Source of the DNA: an uncultured Eubacteriales bacterium
GTDB taxonomy: Bacteria; Bacillota; Clostridia; Oscillospirales; Acutalibacteraceae
Reading direction: 5' to 3'
Assembly: GCA_934667845.1 (NCBI GenBank)
Contig: CAKUMQ010000017.1
Coordinates: 1 to 47,118 of the forward strand
DNA length: 47,118 nucleotides
Below the pieces are notes generated by a model. The model was not told where the DNA came from. It saw only the letters and a program-made list of their open reading frames with translations, and made no database searches. Below, in pieces: positions 33,665 through 41,207 of this stretch (positions are counted from its first letter, which is position 1; the number at the start of each line of letters is the position of its first letter). A program made the translations under genes and the position numbers.

Positions 33665-34999
33665 TTATTTCCCGGAGCGGTCGCCCCGCTCGCGGATCAC
33701 CAGACGGATCGGCGTGCCTTCCAGTCCGAACGCCTCGCGGAGCTGATTTTCCAGATACCGCTGATAGGAGAAGTGGAACAGGTCGGCGCGGTTGACAAAG
33801 CAGACGAAGGTCGGCGGCTTGATGGATGCCTGTGTGATATAATAGATGCGCAGGCGCTTGCCCTTGTCGGTGGGGGGCTGTACGCGGGCGGTCGCATCCG
33901 CCAGCATGTCGTTGAGCATACCGGTCGATACGCGCTGGGCGTGATTCTGCGCCACAGAGACGATCTTTGAAAACAGCGTGTCGAGCCGTTGGCCGGTTTT
34001 GGCGGAGATAAAAATAATGGGGGCATAGGACATAAAGCTGAACGCCTCGGTCAGCTTTTTGCGCATGGCGTCCATCGTGTAGCTGTCCTTTTCGACAGCG
34101 TCCCACTTGTTGACGGCGATGATGCACGCCTTGCCCTGCTCATGCGCCAGCCCCGCCACCTTGCTGTCCTGCTCGGTGAAGCCCTCGGTGCCGTCGATCA
34201 GGATAACGCACACATCCGCGCGCTCCACCGCCATACCGGCGCGCAGCACGCTGTATTTTTCCACCGCGTCGTCCACGCGGCTCTTGCGGCGCAGACCGGC
34301 GGTGTCGATGAAAATAAAGTCGCCGTAGGCGTTGTGTACCGGCGAGTCCACTGCGTCGCGCGTTGTGCCCGCCATGTCCGAGACGAGCATCCGCTCTTCC
34401 CCGGTGATGGCGTTGACAAGCGAGGATTTCCCGGCGTTCGGCTTACCGATGACCGCCACGCGGATCGGGTCGTTTTCCTCCTCCGCGCCGTCCGTCTCGG
34501 GCGGCAAAAGCGCCAAGACCGCGTCCAGCAGGTCGCCGGTGCCGGTGCCGTGGATGGAGGAGACGGCGATGGGGTCGCCGAGTCCGAGGTTGTAAAATTC
34601 GTAGAATTCGGGCGGCGGCGCGCCGACGGAGTCGCATTTGTTGACGCACAGCACGAGCGGCTTGCCGCTTTTTTTCAGCATGGCGGCGACATCGGCATCA
34701 TTCGCCGTAACGCCCGCCGTGAGGTCAACGACCAGCACGATCACGTCAGCCTGGTCAATGGCGGCCTGTGCCTGACGGCGCATACCGGCGAGAATGCCGT
34801 CGCTGACCCGCGGCTCAATGCCGCCGGTGTCGGTCAGACAAAACGTGCGCCCGCACCATTCGCAGTCGGCGAAGATACGGTCACGGGTCACGCCGGGCGT
34901 GTCCTGCACGATGGACAGCCGCCGTCCGATGAGTTTATTGAATAAGGTGGATTTTCCCACATTGGGGCGGCCGACGACCGCCACGATCGGTTTTGCCAA
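33665..34999 (-). CDS. der: Ribosome-assembly GTPase Der (EngA)
   Basis: 444-residue GTPase with two G domains and a C-terminal KH-like domain, needed for 50S subunit maturation. The first domain has GRPNVGKST (residues 10-18), DTPGVT, DTGG and NKCD. The second has GKPNAGKSS near 185, DTAGLRRKS and NKWD. The KH-like part (about 360-435) includes KGKRLRIYYITQA and FVNRADLFHFSYQRYLEN. The start is TTG 34999, with AAAGGCGGG about nine bases upstream; the protein begins at the conserved MAKPIVAVVGRPNVG, so this start is well supported. Confidence 0.97.
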   Translation of the reverse strand: MAKPIVAVVGRPNVGKSTLFNKLIGRRLSIVQDTPGVTRDRIFADCEWCGRTFCLTDTGGIEPRVSDGILAGMRRQAQAAIDQADVIVLVVDLTAGVTANDADVAAMLKKSGKPLVLCVNKCDSVGAPPPEFYEFYNLGLGDPIAVSSIHGTGTGDLLDAVLALLPPETDGAEEENDPIRVAVIGKPNAGKSSLVNAITGEERMLVSDMAGTTRDAVDSPVHNAYGDFIFIDTAGLRRKSRVDDAVEKYSVLRAGMAVERADVCVILIDGTEGFTEQDSKVAGLAHEQGKACIIAVNKWDAVEKDSYTMDAMRKKLTEAFSFMSYAPIIFISAKTGQRLDTLFSKIVSVAQNHAQRVSTGMLNDMLADATARVQPPTDKGKRLRIYYITQASIKPPTFVCFVNRADLFHFSYQRYLENQLREAFGLEGTPIRLVIRERGDRSGK

Positions 35000-35042
35000 A
35001 ACGCAATCCCGCCTTTCCGGTTATTTCGATCGGGCTGCCGGA

Positions 35043-36338
35043 TCAGAGCAGCAGCGCCTCCAAAAATTCGGCGCCGTCCGATCCGACGGGGCGCACGGGG
35101 ATGCCGAGCTTTTCGGCGAGCTGCTGCGGGGTCATATCGTCCAGAAAGCAGTCGCCCTCCCGCCGCAGCATGGAATCGGGAAACAGCACGAGGTCGGCAT
35201 CGGTCCCGGCAAGCTGTGCCGCGATGTCCTGCCCGGTCACCAGCCCCGACACGGTGATGGTCTCACCGAAAAAGTCGTTGCGGATCGGGTGCACCTCTGC
35301 CCGTATAGTATGCCACTTTTTTTGCGCCGTGTCAACCAGCTCGCGCAGCAGCGGCGCCACCAGCGTGCCGCAGGCGAGCACGAGACGGCTGCCCGCCGGC
35401 GTTTCGTCCGTCGTTTCGAGCGCGTCCGTAAACTGCTGCCGCATGAGCGAGCACATGCCGACGCCGTTTTCCAGCTGGGCAAATTCGCCGTAGTAGCCGG
35501 CGTCGGGAATCGGGCGGCCGGCGCGCAGGAAAAACTCATCCGAGGGATAGAAAAGGCGGCTGCCGGTCAGCGCGAGCGCCTTTTCCGCCGCTGCCTCCAT
35601 CCGGTCGATCACGTCGCCGCACTCCTGCGGTGTAAACAGCCGCAGCGGGGTCAGCCCCTCGCGGTAGCGGGTCAGACCGACCGGCACGGCGGCGACGCTT
35701 TTGACGGCGGGCGTCAGCGCCAGAAGATCCGTCATGGTGCGGGTCAGCGCCTCGCCGTCGTTCCACTCGGGAACCAGCACGAGCTGGCATTGCAGCGCGA
35801 TACCCGCGTCCGCAAAGCGGCGCAGGATCGCGAGGCTGTCGCCTGCAAAACGGTTGTTCATCATGCGGCAGCGCAGCGCGGGGTCGGTGGTGTGCACCGA
35901 TACGTTGACCGGGCTGATGTGCATGCGGACAATGCGCTCGACGTCATGCTCGCTTAAGTTGGTCAGCGTGATATAGTTGCCGAACAGGAAGGACAGGCGG
36001 CTGTCGTCGTCCTTGAAATACAGCGTCTCGCGCATGCCGGGCGGCAGCTGGTCGATAAAGCAGAAGATGCATTTGTTGCGGCAGGAGCGCTGCTCGTCCA
36101 TGAGGTAGCTGGAAAATTCCAGTCCGATGTCCTCTTCCTCGTCCTTGTGTATAGTGATGAGCCGCTCACGCTTGCCGTCCGTAAAGCGCAGATGCAGCGT
36201 TTCCTCGGTCAGATAAAAGCGGTAGTCCAGTACGTCGTCGATCTCCTGCCCGTTGACGGACAGCAGCTGCCAGCCCGGGCGGATATGCTTGCGGGCGGCG
36301 GGGCTTTTCGGCTCAACGCCGGTAACGGTCACAGCCAT
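35043..36338 (-). CDS. Radical SAM protein with PDZ and DUF512 domains (TIGR03279-like)
   Basis: 431-residue protein conserved in clostridia beside der and plsY. A PDZ-like N-terminus (about 3-70, VEPKSPAARKHIRPGWQLLSVN) precedes the radical SAM centre CRNKCIFC (CX3CX2C near residue 85-92), then FIDQLPPGMRETLY and the DUF512 C-terminal region (GEFAQLENGVGM, GVPVRPVGSDGAEFLEALL-like end). It should bind a [4Fe-4S] cluster and S-adenosylmethionine; the reaction is unknown. The start is ATG 36338 behind AAAGGAGCCGGATCCGC; an upstream in-frame start at 36380 crosses the rpmF terminator. The gap to der is 43 bases. Confidence 0.9.
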   Translation of the reverse strand: MAVTVTGVEPKSPAARKHIRPGWQLLSVNGQEIDDVLDYRFYLTEETLHLRFTDGKRERLITIHKDEEEDIGLEFSSYLMDEQRSCRNKCIFCFIDQLPPGMRETLYFKDDDSRLSFLFGNYITLTNLSEHDVERIVRMHISPVNVSVHTTDPALRCRMMNNRFAGDSLAILRRFADAGIALQCQLVLVPEWNDGEALTRTMTDLLALTPAVKSVAAVPVGLTRYREGLTPLRLFTPQECGDVIDRMEAAAEKALALTGSRLFYPSDEFFLRAGRPIPDAGYYGEFAQLENGVGMCSLMRQQFTDALETTDETPAGSRLVLACGTLVAPLLRELVDTAQKKWHTIRAEVHPIRNDFFGETITVSGLVTGQDIAAQLAGTDADLVLFPDSMLRREGDCFLDDMTPQQLAEKLGIPVRPVGSDGAEFLEALLL

Positions 36339-36378
36339 GCGGATCCGGCTCCTTTCTCTTGAGGATATGTCTATAAAC

Positions 36379-36407
36379 AAAAATAGAGAAGGATCGCTCC
36401 TCCTCTA
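36379..36407 (-). terminator. Terminator after rpmF
   Basis: 9-bp stem with one G-U pair (36384-36392 with 36399-36407), six-base loop, followed on the minus strand by five T residues (A run 36379-36383). It lies between the rpmF stop and the radical SAM start, so the latter may depend on read-through or its own promoter. Confidence 0.7.
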
Positions 36408-36428
36408 CTTTCCGGTGATCCCGTCCGA

Positions 36429-36611
36429 TCACTTCTCGACCTTGACGATCTGTCGGCCGTGATAATAGCCGCAGCTGCCGCACAGCCGATGAGCGCGCAC
36501 ATACGCACCGCACTGCGGGCATTTGACCAGCGTCGGAGCGTCGAGCTTCCACACGTTGCTGCGCCGTCTGTCGCGACGGGCTTTGGATGTTTTTCTCTTA
36601 GGTACCGCCAT
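36429..36611 (-). CDS. rpmF: 50S ribosomal protein L32
   Basis: 60-residue ribosomal protein of the large subunit, zinc-ribbon type. It begins MAVPKRKTSKARRDRRR, the usual L32 N-terminus, and has CPQCG and CGSCG (two CXXC pairs that bind zinc) ahead of HGRQIVKVEK. The start is ATG 36611 behind AAGGAGGTGCGGAAC. It lies 55 bases after the YceD gene, the usual neighbour, and is followed by a terminator. Confidence 0.97.
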   Translation of the reverse strand: MAVPKRKTSKARRDRRRSNVWKLDAPTLVKCPQCGAYVRAHRLCGSCGYYHGRQIVKVEK

Positions 36612-36666
36612 GTTCCGCACCTCCTTACCGAAATACGGGGGAGTCAGCCTCCCGCTTCCCGATGGT

Positions 36667-37161
36667 TTATTCGATCAACTGCCGGAGAACGTCCAGCCGG
36701 GGATCCGCCGCCGCAGGCGTGCAGCTGCAGGGTCCCTCGTTGAGGTTTTTCCCGCAGCAAGGACAAAGTCCGCGGCAGTCCGGACGGCAAAGGTTTTTCG
36801 ACGGCAGTGCCAGCAGCACGTCGTCTGAAACCAGCTCGTCCAGCGGCAGACAGAAATTTTCGACGAGGATCAGTTCGTCGTTCTCCTCATTGCTGACGGA
36901 TGTCACGAGGGTATGCTCGATCGTCAGGCGATCCTCCCGGCAAAGGGGCGACGCGCAGCGGTCGCAGACCCCCTCATACCACGTCGTGACCGTCAGGTGC
37001 AGCGTGACGATGCCGGCCGATGAAACGGCCTCACCCCGCACCAGAGCAGGACGCCGGAAGGGTCTGGAGCCGAAAAGCTCCAGCTGCGACAGGTCGCATT
37101 CGGTTTCGATGGGGAGACGGGCGGTCTCCCCCGCAAACAGGGATCGTAGTTGCAAAAGCAT
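36667..37161 (-). CDS. YceD / DUF177 protein
   Basis: 164-residue protein of the family almost always encoded just before rpmF and linked to rRNA or ribosome biogenesis. The middle has the conserved YEGVCDRCASPLC block (about 85-97), and the C-terminus has CRPDCRGLCPCCGKNLNEG (about 125-143), a Cys-rich, probably zinc-binding stretch typical of clostridial members. The start is ATG 37161, with GAGGTGG closely upstream; a TTG at 37173 is less likely. Transcribed from the consensus promoter at 37188-37216. Confidence 0.93.
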   Translation of the reverse strand: MLLQLRSLFAGETARLPIETECDLSQLELFGSRPFRRPALVRGEAVSSAGIVTLHLTVTTWYEGVCDRCASPLCREDRLTIEHTLVTSVSNEENDELILVENFCLPLDELVSDDVLLALPSKNLCRPDCRGLCPCCGKNLNEGPCSCTPAAADPRLDVLRQLIE

Positions 37162-37187
37162 AGTCCACCTCAAATGTCACACCTGAT

Positions 37188-37216
37188 ATTATATCTGTCT
37201 GCGCGGCGTTTGTCAA
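37188..37216 (-). promoter_or_regulatory. Consensus sigma-A promoter of yceD-rpmF
   Basis: Minus-strand TTGACA (37211-37216), exactly 17 bases, TATAAT (37188-37193): both hexamers match consensus perfectly, as expected for a ribosomal-protein operon. Transcription should begin near 37181, about 20 bases before the start codon. Confidence 0.92.
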
Positions 37217-37261
37217 CCCCTTTTTTGCCTGAGTTTGCGGGGATTTCCGGCATGCGGGGAC

Positions 37262-37300
37262 AAAAAGCTCCCCGCCGCGGCAAAAAGCGGGCGGGGAGCT
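37262..37300 (-). terminator. Terminator of the oxidoreductase operon
   Basis: 11-bp stem (37266-37276 with 37290-37300) followed on the minus strand by five T residues (A run 37262-37266). It lies ten bases downstream of the oxidoreductase stop. Confidence 0.88.
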
Positions 37301-37309
37301 GCCTTGGCT

Positions 37310-38380
37310 TTAGTGGATAACGACCTCGTGACCGGTGCGGGCGGACTCGTACACGGCGTCGAGGATCTTCATCAGCGCCACACCGTCCTCGGCGGGATTG
37401 CGGCAGGGGATGCCGTCGGTGATGCAGCGGATGTAGTGGGCGATCTCGTTGTCGAACAGGCCGTCGAAGCTCAGCGCGGTGCTGTTCGCCAGCGTGACAT
37501 TCGTCAGATAGTGGTTCTGCTCGGTGTAGAGCGTCAGCTCGGGATCCAAAACTGCGCCGCTCTTGGTGCCGAACAGCTCAATCTTGCCGATGTCGTGCGG
37601 GATGTTCAGGCTGAATGCCGCCTCGACCGCGAGTGTCGCGCCGTTGTCAAAGCGAATGAGGGCGGTGGCGAGATCCTCCACGTCGAAGATCGGCTTTTCC
37701 GTGACCGTTTCCGACACATAGCCGATCTTGCCCTTGATGCCGGGGCGGTTTTTCAGCTTGTCATAGGTCACGCCGTAGACCGACACCGGCTGGGGGTTGC
37801 CCATGAGATACCGCACGAGGTCGATGACGTGCACGCCCAGGTCGATGAGCGGACCGCCGCCGGACAGCGCCTTGTTGCCGAACCAGCCGCCGGGGCAGCC
37901 GTTGCGGCGGGTGTAGTTCGCCTTGGCATAGTACAGCTCGCCGAAATCGCCCGCGTCGATGAAATCCTTCAGCACGGCGCAGTCGTTGCCGAAGCGGCGG
38001 ACAAAGCCGATCATCAGCAGCCGGTTATTGCGGCGGGCGGCCTCCAGCATCTCCTCCGCCTCCTGCGCGTTCATCGCCATCGGCTTCTCGCACAGCACAT
38101 GCTTGCCCGCGTTGAGCGCCATGATGGTGCAGGGGGCGTGGGCGGCGTTCCAGGTGCAGACGCTGACCGCGTCGATCTCGGGCAGCTCGCGCAGCATGGT
38201 CGCCTCATCCGTGTAAAGGCGGGTGACGCCGTGGCGCTCGCCTTTGAGCTTCAGCGTGTTCTCGTTAATGTCGCAGAATGCGTACAGCTCCACATTTTTC
38301 AGCTGCTTGTAGCCGTGGATGTGCACTTCGGAAATGCCGCCGACACCGATGACGGCAACCTTCAGCTTTTTCTCTTCCAT
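37310..38380 (-). CDS. Gfo/Idh/MocA-family oxidoreductase
   Basis: 356-residue NAD(P)-dependent dehydrogenase acting on sugars or inositols. The Rossmann motif GVGGIS lies at residues 12-17, and the catalytic-type motif CEKPMAMN (Glu-Lys-Pro) near 95. The C-terminal beta-sheet domain includes NGCPGGWFGNKALSGGGPLIDLGVHVIDL (about 175-203; read as GGWF, SGGGPLIDLG and HVIDL blocks), with conserved Asp and His. It ends HEVVIH. The start is ATG 38380 behind AAAGGAGGTCATTTTTC. It lies 21 bases after the epimerase gene, in one operon, divergent from an AraC regulator. The substrate cannot be read from sequence. Confidence 0.92.
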   Translation of the reverse strand: MEEKKLKVAVIGVGGISEVHIHGYKQLKNVELYAFCDINENTLKLKGERHGVTRLYTDEATMLRELPEIDAVSVCTWNAAHAPCTIMALNAGKHVLCEKPMAMNAQEAEEMLEAARRNNRLLMIGFVRRFGNDCAVLKDFIDAGDFGELYYAKANYTRRNGCPGGWFGNKALSGGGPLIDLGVHVIDLVRYLMGNPQPVSVYGVTYDKLKNRPGIKGKIGYVSETVTEKPIFDVEDLATALIRFDNGATLAVEAAFSLNIPHDIGKIELFGTKSGAVLDPELTLYTEQNHYLTNVTLANSTALSFDGLFDNEIAHYIRCITDGIPCRNPAEDGVALMKILDAVYESARTGHEVVIH

Positions 38381-38401
38381 GAAAAATGACCTCCTTTATG
38401 T

Positions 38402-39241
38402 TCAGCGGATGTGGGCGCGCAGGAAATCGGCGGCGAGACGAATATCCGCCTCGGGCTTCTCGCCGACCTCGCGCTCAATGGTCAGAAAGCCCTTGTAGCC
38501 GATGTCGTTCAGCGCCTTGAGGTAGTTCGGCCAGTCAACGCCGCCCTGTCCGAGCGGCAGCTCCAGCCAGCGCTCGCCTGCGGCGGCGCGGATGGCGGCT
38601 TCGCTGTTGAGCGCCGTGCGGTCGCCTGCCAGGCTGATGCCGTCCTTGGCGTGGGTGTGAACGATATAATCGCGCAGCGTGTAGACCGCCTGCACGGCGT
38701 CATCCTGCACGCACATGGTCAGGTTGGCGGGGTCGAGGTTGACCGAAACACCGGTGGAGTGCAGCGTGTCCAGGAAGCCCTTGAGCCGCACGGCGGGCTC
38801 GGGGCCGGTCTCCACGGCAAAATGCGCGTCCACAGAGTCGGCATATTCCGCCAGCTCATGGCACGCCGCCTGCATGATCTTATAGGTATCGCAGCTGCTG
38901 TCCTCCGGCACGGTGCCGATGTGGGTGGTCACGATGTCGGTGCCCAGCTCCTTCGCCAGATCGACGATGCGCTTGGAGCGCTCGATCAGCGACGGGTTGA
39001 GGGCGGGATCGGTGAAGCCCTTGCCGAGATCGCCGCAGAGCGCCGAGATCACGAGGTCGTTGTCGCGGCAGAGCTGCAAAAACGCCTTCTGCTTTTCCGG
39101 CGTCATGTTCTCCGGCGCCATCTCGCCGCCGGTGGCGTAGACCTGAAGTCCCTGTGCGCCGACCTCATGGGCTTTTTTGACCGCCTCCGGGATGGGCAGA
39201 CGGAAGGAATCCAGAATTACGCCGATGGAAAACGGATACAT
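38402..39241 (-). CDS. Sugar phosphate isomerase/epimerase-like TIM barrel protein
   Basis: 279-residue AP-endonuclease-2-like TIM barrel. Expected metal ligands are Glu in VETGPEP (about 143), Asp in NLDPANL (about 175), His in VHTHAKDG (about 202) and Glu in LTIEREVG (about 260). The N-terminus begins MYPFSIGVILDSFRLP. Relatives epimerise or isomerise keto-sugars or inositol derivatives, and often pair with Gfo/Idh/MocA dehydrogenases as here (stop and next start 21 bases apart). The start is ATG 39241 behind AAAGGAGCGATCAT. It is distinct from the 3-epimerase at 1-742. Confidence 0.88.
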   Translation of the reverse strand: MYPFSIGVILDSFRLPIPEAVKKAHEVGAQGLQVYATGGEMAPENMTPEKQKAFLQLCRDNDLVISALCGDLGKGFTDPALNPSLIERSKRIVDLAKELGTDIVTTHIGTVPEDSSCDTYKIMQAACHELAEYADSVDAHFAVETGPEPAVRLKGFLDTLHSTGVSVNLDPANLTMCVQDDAVQAVYTLRDYIVHTHAKDGISLAGDRTALNSEAAIRAAAGERWLELPLGQGGVDWPNYLKALNDIGYKGFLTIEREVGEKPEADIRLAADFLRAHIR

Positions 39242-39300
39242 ATGATCGCTCCTTTACTGACCGGAGCCGTGCAAACGGACAACCGGCTTTTTCTGCGTTC

Positions 39301-39329
39301 AGTATACGGGTTTGCGGCAGAATGCGCAA
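39301..39329 (-). promoter_or_regulatory. Promoter of the epimerase/oxidoreductase operon
   Basis: Minus-strand TTGCGC (39324-39329), 17 bases, TATACT (39301-39306), giving a leader of about 50 bases. It is back-to-back with the AraC promoter at 39393-39420. Confidence 0.7.
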
Positions 39330-39337
39330 GAGGGGAA

Positions 39338-39365
39338 TTGACTTCTTTTAGCATAATTTTGACTT
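39338..39365. promoter_or_regulatory. Candidate AraC operator: TTGACTT direct repeat, 21 bp apart
   Basis: TTGACTT occurs at 39338-39344 and 39359-39365, each followed by a T-rich stretch, with a period of exactly 21 bp (two helix turns), between the two divergent promoters. Direct half-sites 21 bp apart are the classic arrangement for AraC proteins. Confidence 0.45.
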
Positions 39366-39392
39366 TTTGGACGGGGCAAGTGCCAAAAATAC

Positions 39393-39420
39393 TTGCGTTT
39401 TTTTGTGAATATGGTATACT
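39393..39420 (+). promoter_or_regulatory. Promoter of the AraC gene at 39470
   Basis: TTGCGT (39393-39398), 16 bases, extended -10 TGG-TATACT (39415-39420). Transcription would begin near 39427, directly at the AAAAGGAGG ribosome site, so the 5' leader is extremely short. Confidence 0.6.
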
Positions 39421-39469
39421 GACGGAAAAGGAGGCGGTCAGGACGGAGACATCGGAGCTGTATGAGGTC

Positions 39470-40321
39470 GTGCGGTTTGAGGATGCGGCGGTGCCGCTTA
39501 AAGCGGCGCATGCCGTTTTACCTGCGGGGTACACGGGCGCGCTGCCGGCGGATTTTCTGCCGCACTGGCATGAGCATCTGGAGCTGCACTGGTTTTTGCG
39601 GGGCGGCGCACAGGTGCTGACCGGGGACGAATGGGTGACGGCGGAGACGGGGGATGTGACGGTGGTCAACCCGTCGGAGCTGCACGGCGTGCTGCCGGGG
39701 GAAACGGATTCGGAATACTGGTTTTTGATCATCAGCCCGCACATGCTGGGCAGCGGCGCATCGGATGCCTACGGCGACTTTTGGAAGCGGCTTGCCGGGC
39801 AGACGCTGCGTTTTTCCCATGTGGTGCGGGATGATGCCGCGGTGCAGGCGGAAATGGCGGCGATGGTGCGGGAATATACGGCGCGGGAGCCGGGCTATGA
39901 GCTGGCGCTGCGCGGGCATCTGTTCACGCTGCTGACGATCCTGACGCGGCACTACGGGGAAAAGCAGCCGTCCGCCCTCGCGCGGCGGCAGGATCAGCGC
40001 ATCAAGGACGTGCTGCGGCTGATCGGCGAGCGGTACGCCCAGCCGCTTTCGCCGCGGATGCTCGCGGAGCACTGCGGGCTGGAGCTCGCCTATTTCTGCC
40101 GCCTGTTCCGCCGCGCGACCGGCATGACCGCGGCGGAATATATCACGGCGTACCGCCTGTCTAAGGCGGAGGAGCTGCTGCTCGGCACCGGGCTGTCGGT
40201 GACCGCCGTCGCCGAAAAGAGCGGGTTTGAGGACGTGTCCTATTTCAGCCGCTGCTTCAAGCGCTCCCGCGGCATTTCGCCGCTGCGCTTCCGGCGGCAG
40301 GAACTAAATAATAAGGAATAA
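39470..40321 (+). CDS. AraC-family regulator with cupin sensor domain
   Basis: About 283 residues from the first ordinary start. An N-terminal cupin (HWHEHLELHWFLRGGAQVL, VVNPSELHGVLPG; about 25-80) and a C-terminal double helix-turn-helix (MLAEHCGLELAYFCRLFRR, VTAVAEKSGFEDVSYFSRCF, GISPLRFRR; about 190-280). The real start is unclear: a strong AAAAGGAGG (39426-39434) is followed at the ideal distance by ACG 39443, which would give a natural N-terminus (xETSELYEVVRFED). The first ordinary start in frame is GTG 39470. The frame is open far upstream, but that part is antisense to the epimerase gene and contains the promoters. It probably regulates the divergent operon. Confidence 0.85.
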   Translation: MRFEDAAVPLKAAHAVLPAGYTGALPADFLPHWHEHLELHWFLRGGAQVLTGDEWVTAETGDVTVVNPSELHGVLPGETDSEYWFLIISPHMLGSGASDAYGDFWKRLAGQTLRFSHVVRDDAAVQAEMAAMVREYTAREPGYELALRGHLFTLLTILTRHYGEKQPSALARRQDQRIKDVLRLIGERYAQPLSPRMLAEHCGLELAYFCRLFRRATGMTAAEYITAYRLSKAEELLLGTGLSVTAVAEKSGFEDVSYFSRCFKRSRGISPLRFRRQELNNKE

Positions 40322-40336
40322 AAAAGGAAATATCCC

Positions 40337-40376
40337 GAAAAAATGCCCGCCGCGCGGAGAGATCCGTGCGGCGGGC
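40337..40376 (-). terminator. Terminator between AraC and AIM24 genes
   Basis: 13-bp GC-rich stem with one G-U pair (40345-40357 with 40364-40376), six-base loop, followed on the minus strand by a run of six T residues after one A. It lies 29 bases downstream of the AIM24 stop. Confidence 0.8.
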
Positions 40377-40404
40377 GGCGTGATTTTGCGGAGCGTCTGT
40401 CCGA

Positions 40405-41082
40405 TCACTTGGAGGAGGGCATAAAGGCGCGCAGCGATCCCGCGACAGCGCTGATCGGCATGGTCTGCAGGATGATATGTCCCGGACCGTGGACGACGGT
40501 GTTGAACAGTCCCTCGCCGCCGAACAGCACATTTTTCACGCCGGGGACGGTGACGACCTCCATGGTGCAGCTGGCACTCATGGCGGCGAGATAGCCGGTG
40601 TCCACGACCATGGACTGACCGGCAGCCAGATCGTATTCGCAGGCATAGCCGTCGATCTCGACAAACGCCGTGCCGGTGCCCGACAGCTTCTGCATGATAA
40701 AGCCCTCGCCGCCGAACAGACCGGCGCCCAGTTTTTTCTGGAAAAATACCGACAGCTCAACGCCCGCCTCGCTCGCGAGGAAGCCGCTTTTCTGCACGAT
40801 CAGCGGAGCATCCGGCGTGATGGCAAAGGCGCGGATGGAGCCGGGGAAGCTGGAGGCAAACGTGATCTGCCCGGGGCCGCCGACGGCGGTGTAGCGGTTT
40901 TGAAACAGTGCCTCGCCCGCAAACATCCTGCCGATCGCCTTGCCGAAGCCGCCGGAGGTCGTCTCCATCTTCATGTTCGGGGTCATCCAGCTCATGCTGC
41001 CCCGTTCGGTGATCAGGGTCTCGCCCGGCTCTACGTCGCAGATGACCGCGGACAGGGGTTCGCCAACGATTTGATAACGCAT
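40405..41082 (-). CDS. AIM24 / TIGR00266 family protein
   Basis: 225-residue beta-rich protein of the AIM24 family, of unknown bacterial function. Family features are GSMSWMTPNMKMET near residue 32, FQNRYTAVGGPGQITFAS near 60, a series of Gly-rich turns (GAGLFGGEGFIMQKLSG near 120) and LFGGEGLFNTVVHGPG near 190. There is no signal peptide or membrane helix. The start is ATG 41082 (GAGAGG 11 bases upstream); GTG 41094 would overlap that site. It has its own promoter and terminator, so it is a single-gene unit, divergent from the P-loop ATPase gene. Confidence 0.9.
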   Translation of the reverse strand: MRYQIVGEPLSAVICDVEPGETLITERGSMSWMTPNMKMETTSGGFGKAIGRMFAGEALFQNRYTAVGGPGQITFASSFPGSIRAFAITPDAPLIVQKSGFLASEAGVELSVFFQKKLGAGLFGGEGFIMQKLSGTGTAFVEIDGYACEYDLAAGQSMVVDTGYLAAMSASCTMEVVTVPGVKNVLFGGEGLFNTVVHGPGHIILQTMPISAVAGSLRAFMPSSK

Positions 41083-41115
41083 AGAAAACAGCACCTCTCT
41101 TTATAAACTGATTTC

Positions 41116-41144
41116 AGTATAGCAGAGTCTGTGTGTGATTGCAA
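41116..41144 (-). promoter_or_regulatory. Promoter of the AIM24 gene
   Basis: Minus-strand TTGCAA (41139-41144), 17 bases, TATACT (41116-41121), about 30 bases ahead of the start codon. Confidence 0.7.
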
Positions 41145-41153
41145 CCGTTTTTT

Positions 41154-41182
41154 TCACCGGTGCGGCGCAGCCGGCATATACT
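41154..41182 (+). promoter_or_regulatory. Promoter of the P-loop ATPase gene
   Basis: TTCACC (near 41154), about 18 bases, TATACT (41177-41182), 26 bases before GTG 41208, which has a G-rich ribosome site (GGGGGG, 41194-41200). Confidence 0.45.
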
Positions 41183-41207
41183 GGATAGCAATAGGGGGGG
41201 ATGACCG

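Noticed and set aside
33645..34127. Upstream extension of plsY
   Set aside because: Overlaps der in another frame; PlsY similarity and ribosome site begin at 33644.
38411..39442. Upstream extension of the AraC gene across the epimerase gene
   Set aside because: Antisense to a conserved TIM-barrel gene and crossing two promoters; no family similarity in the extension.
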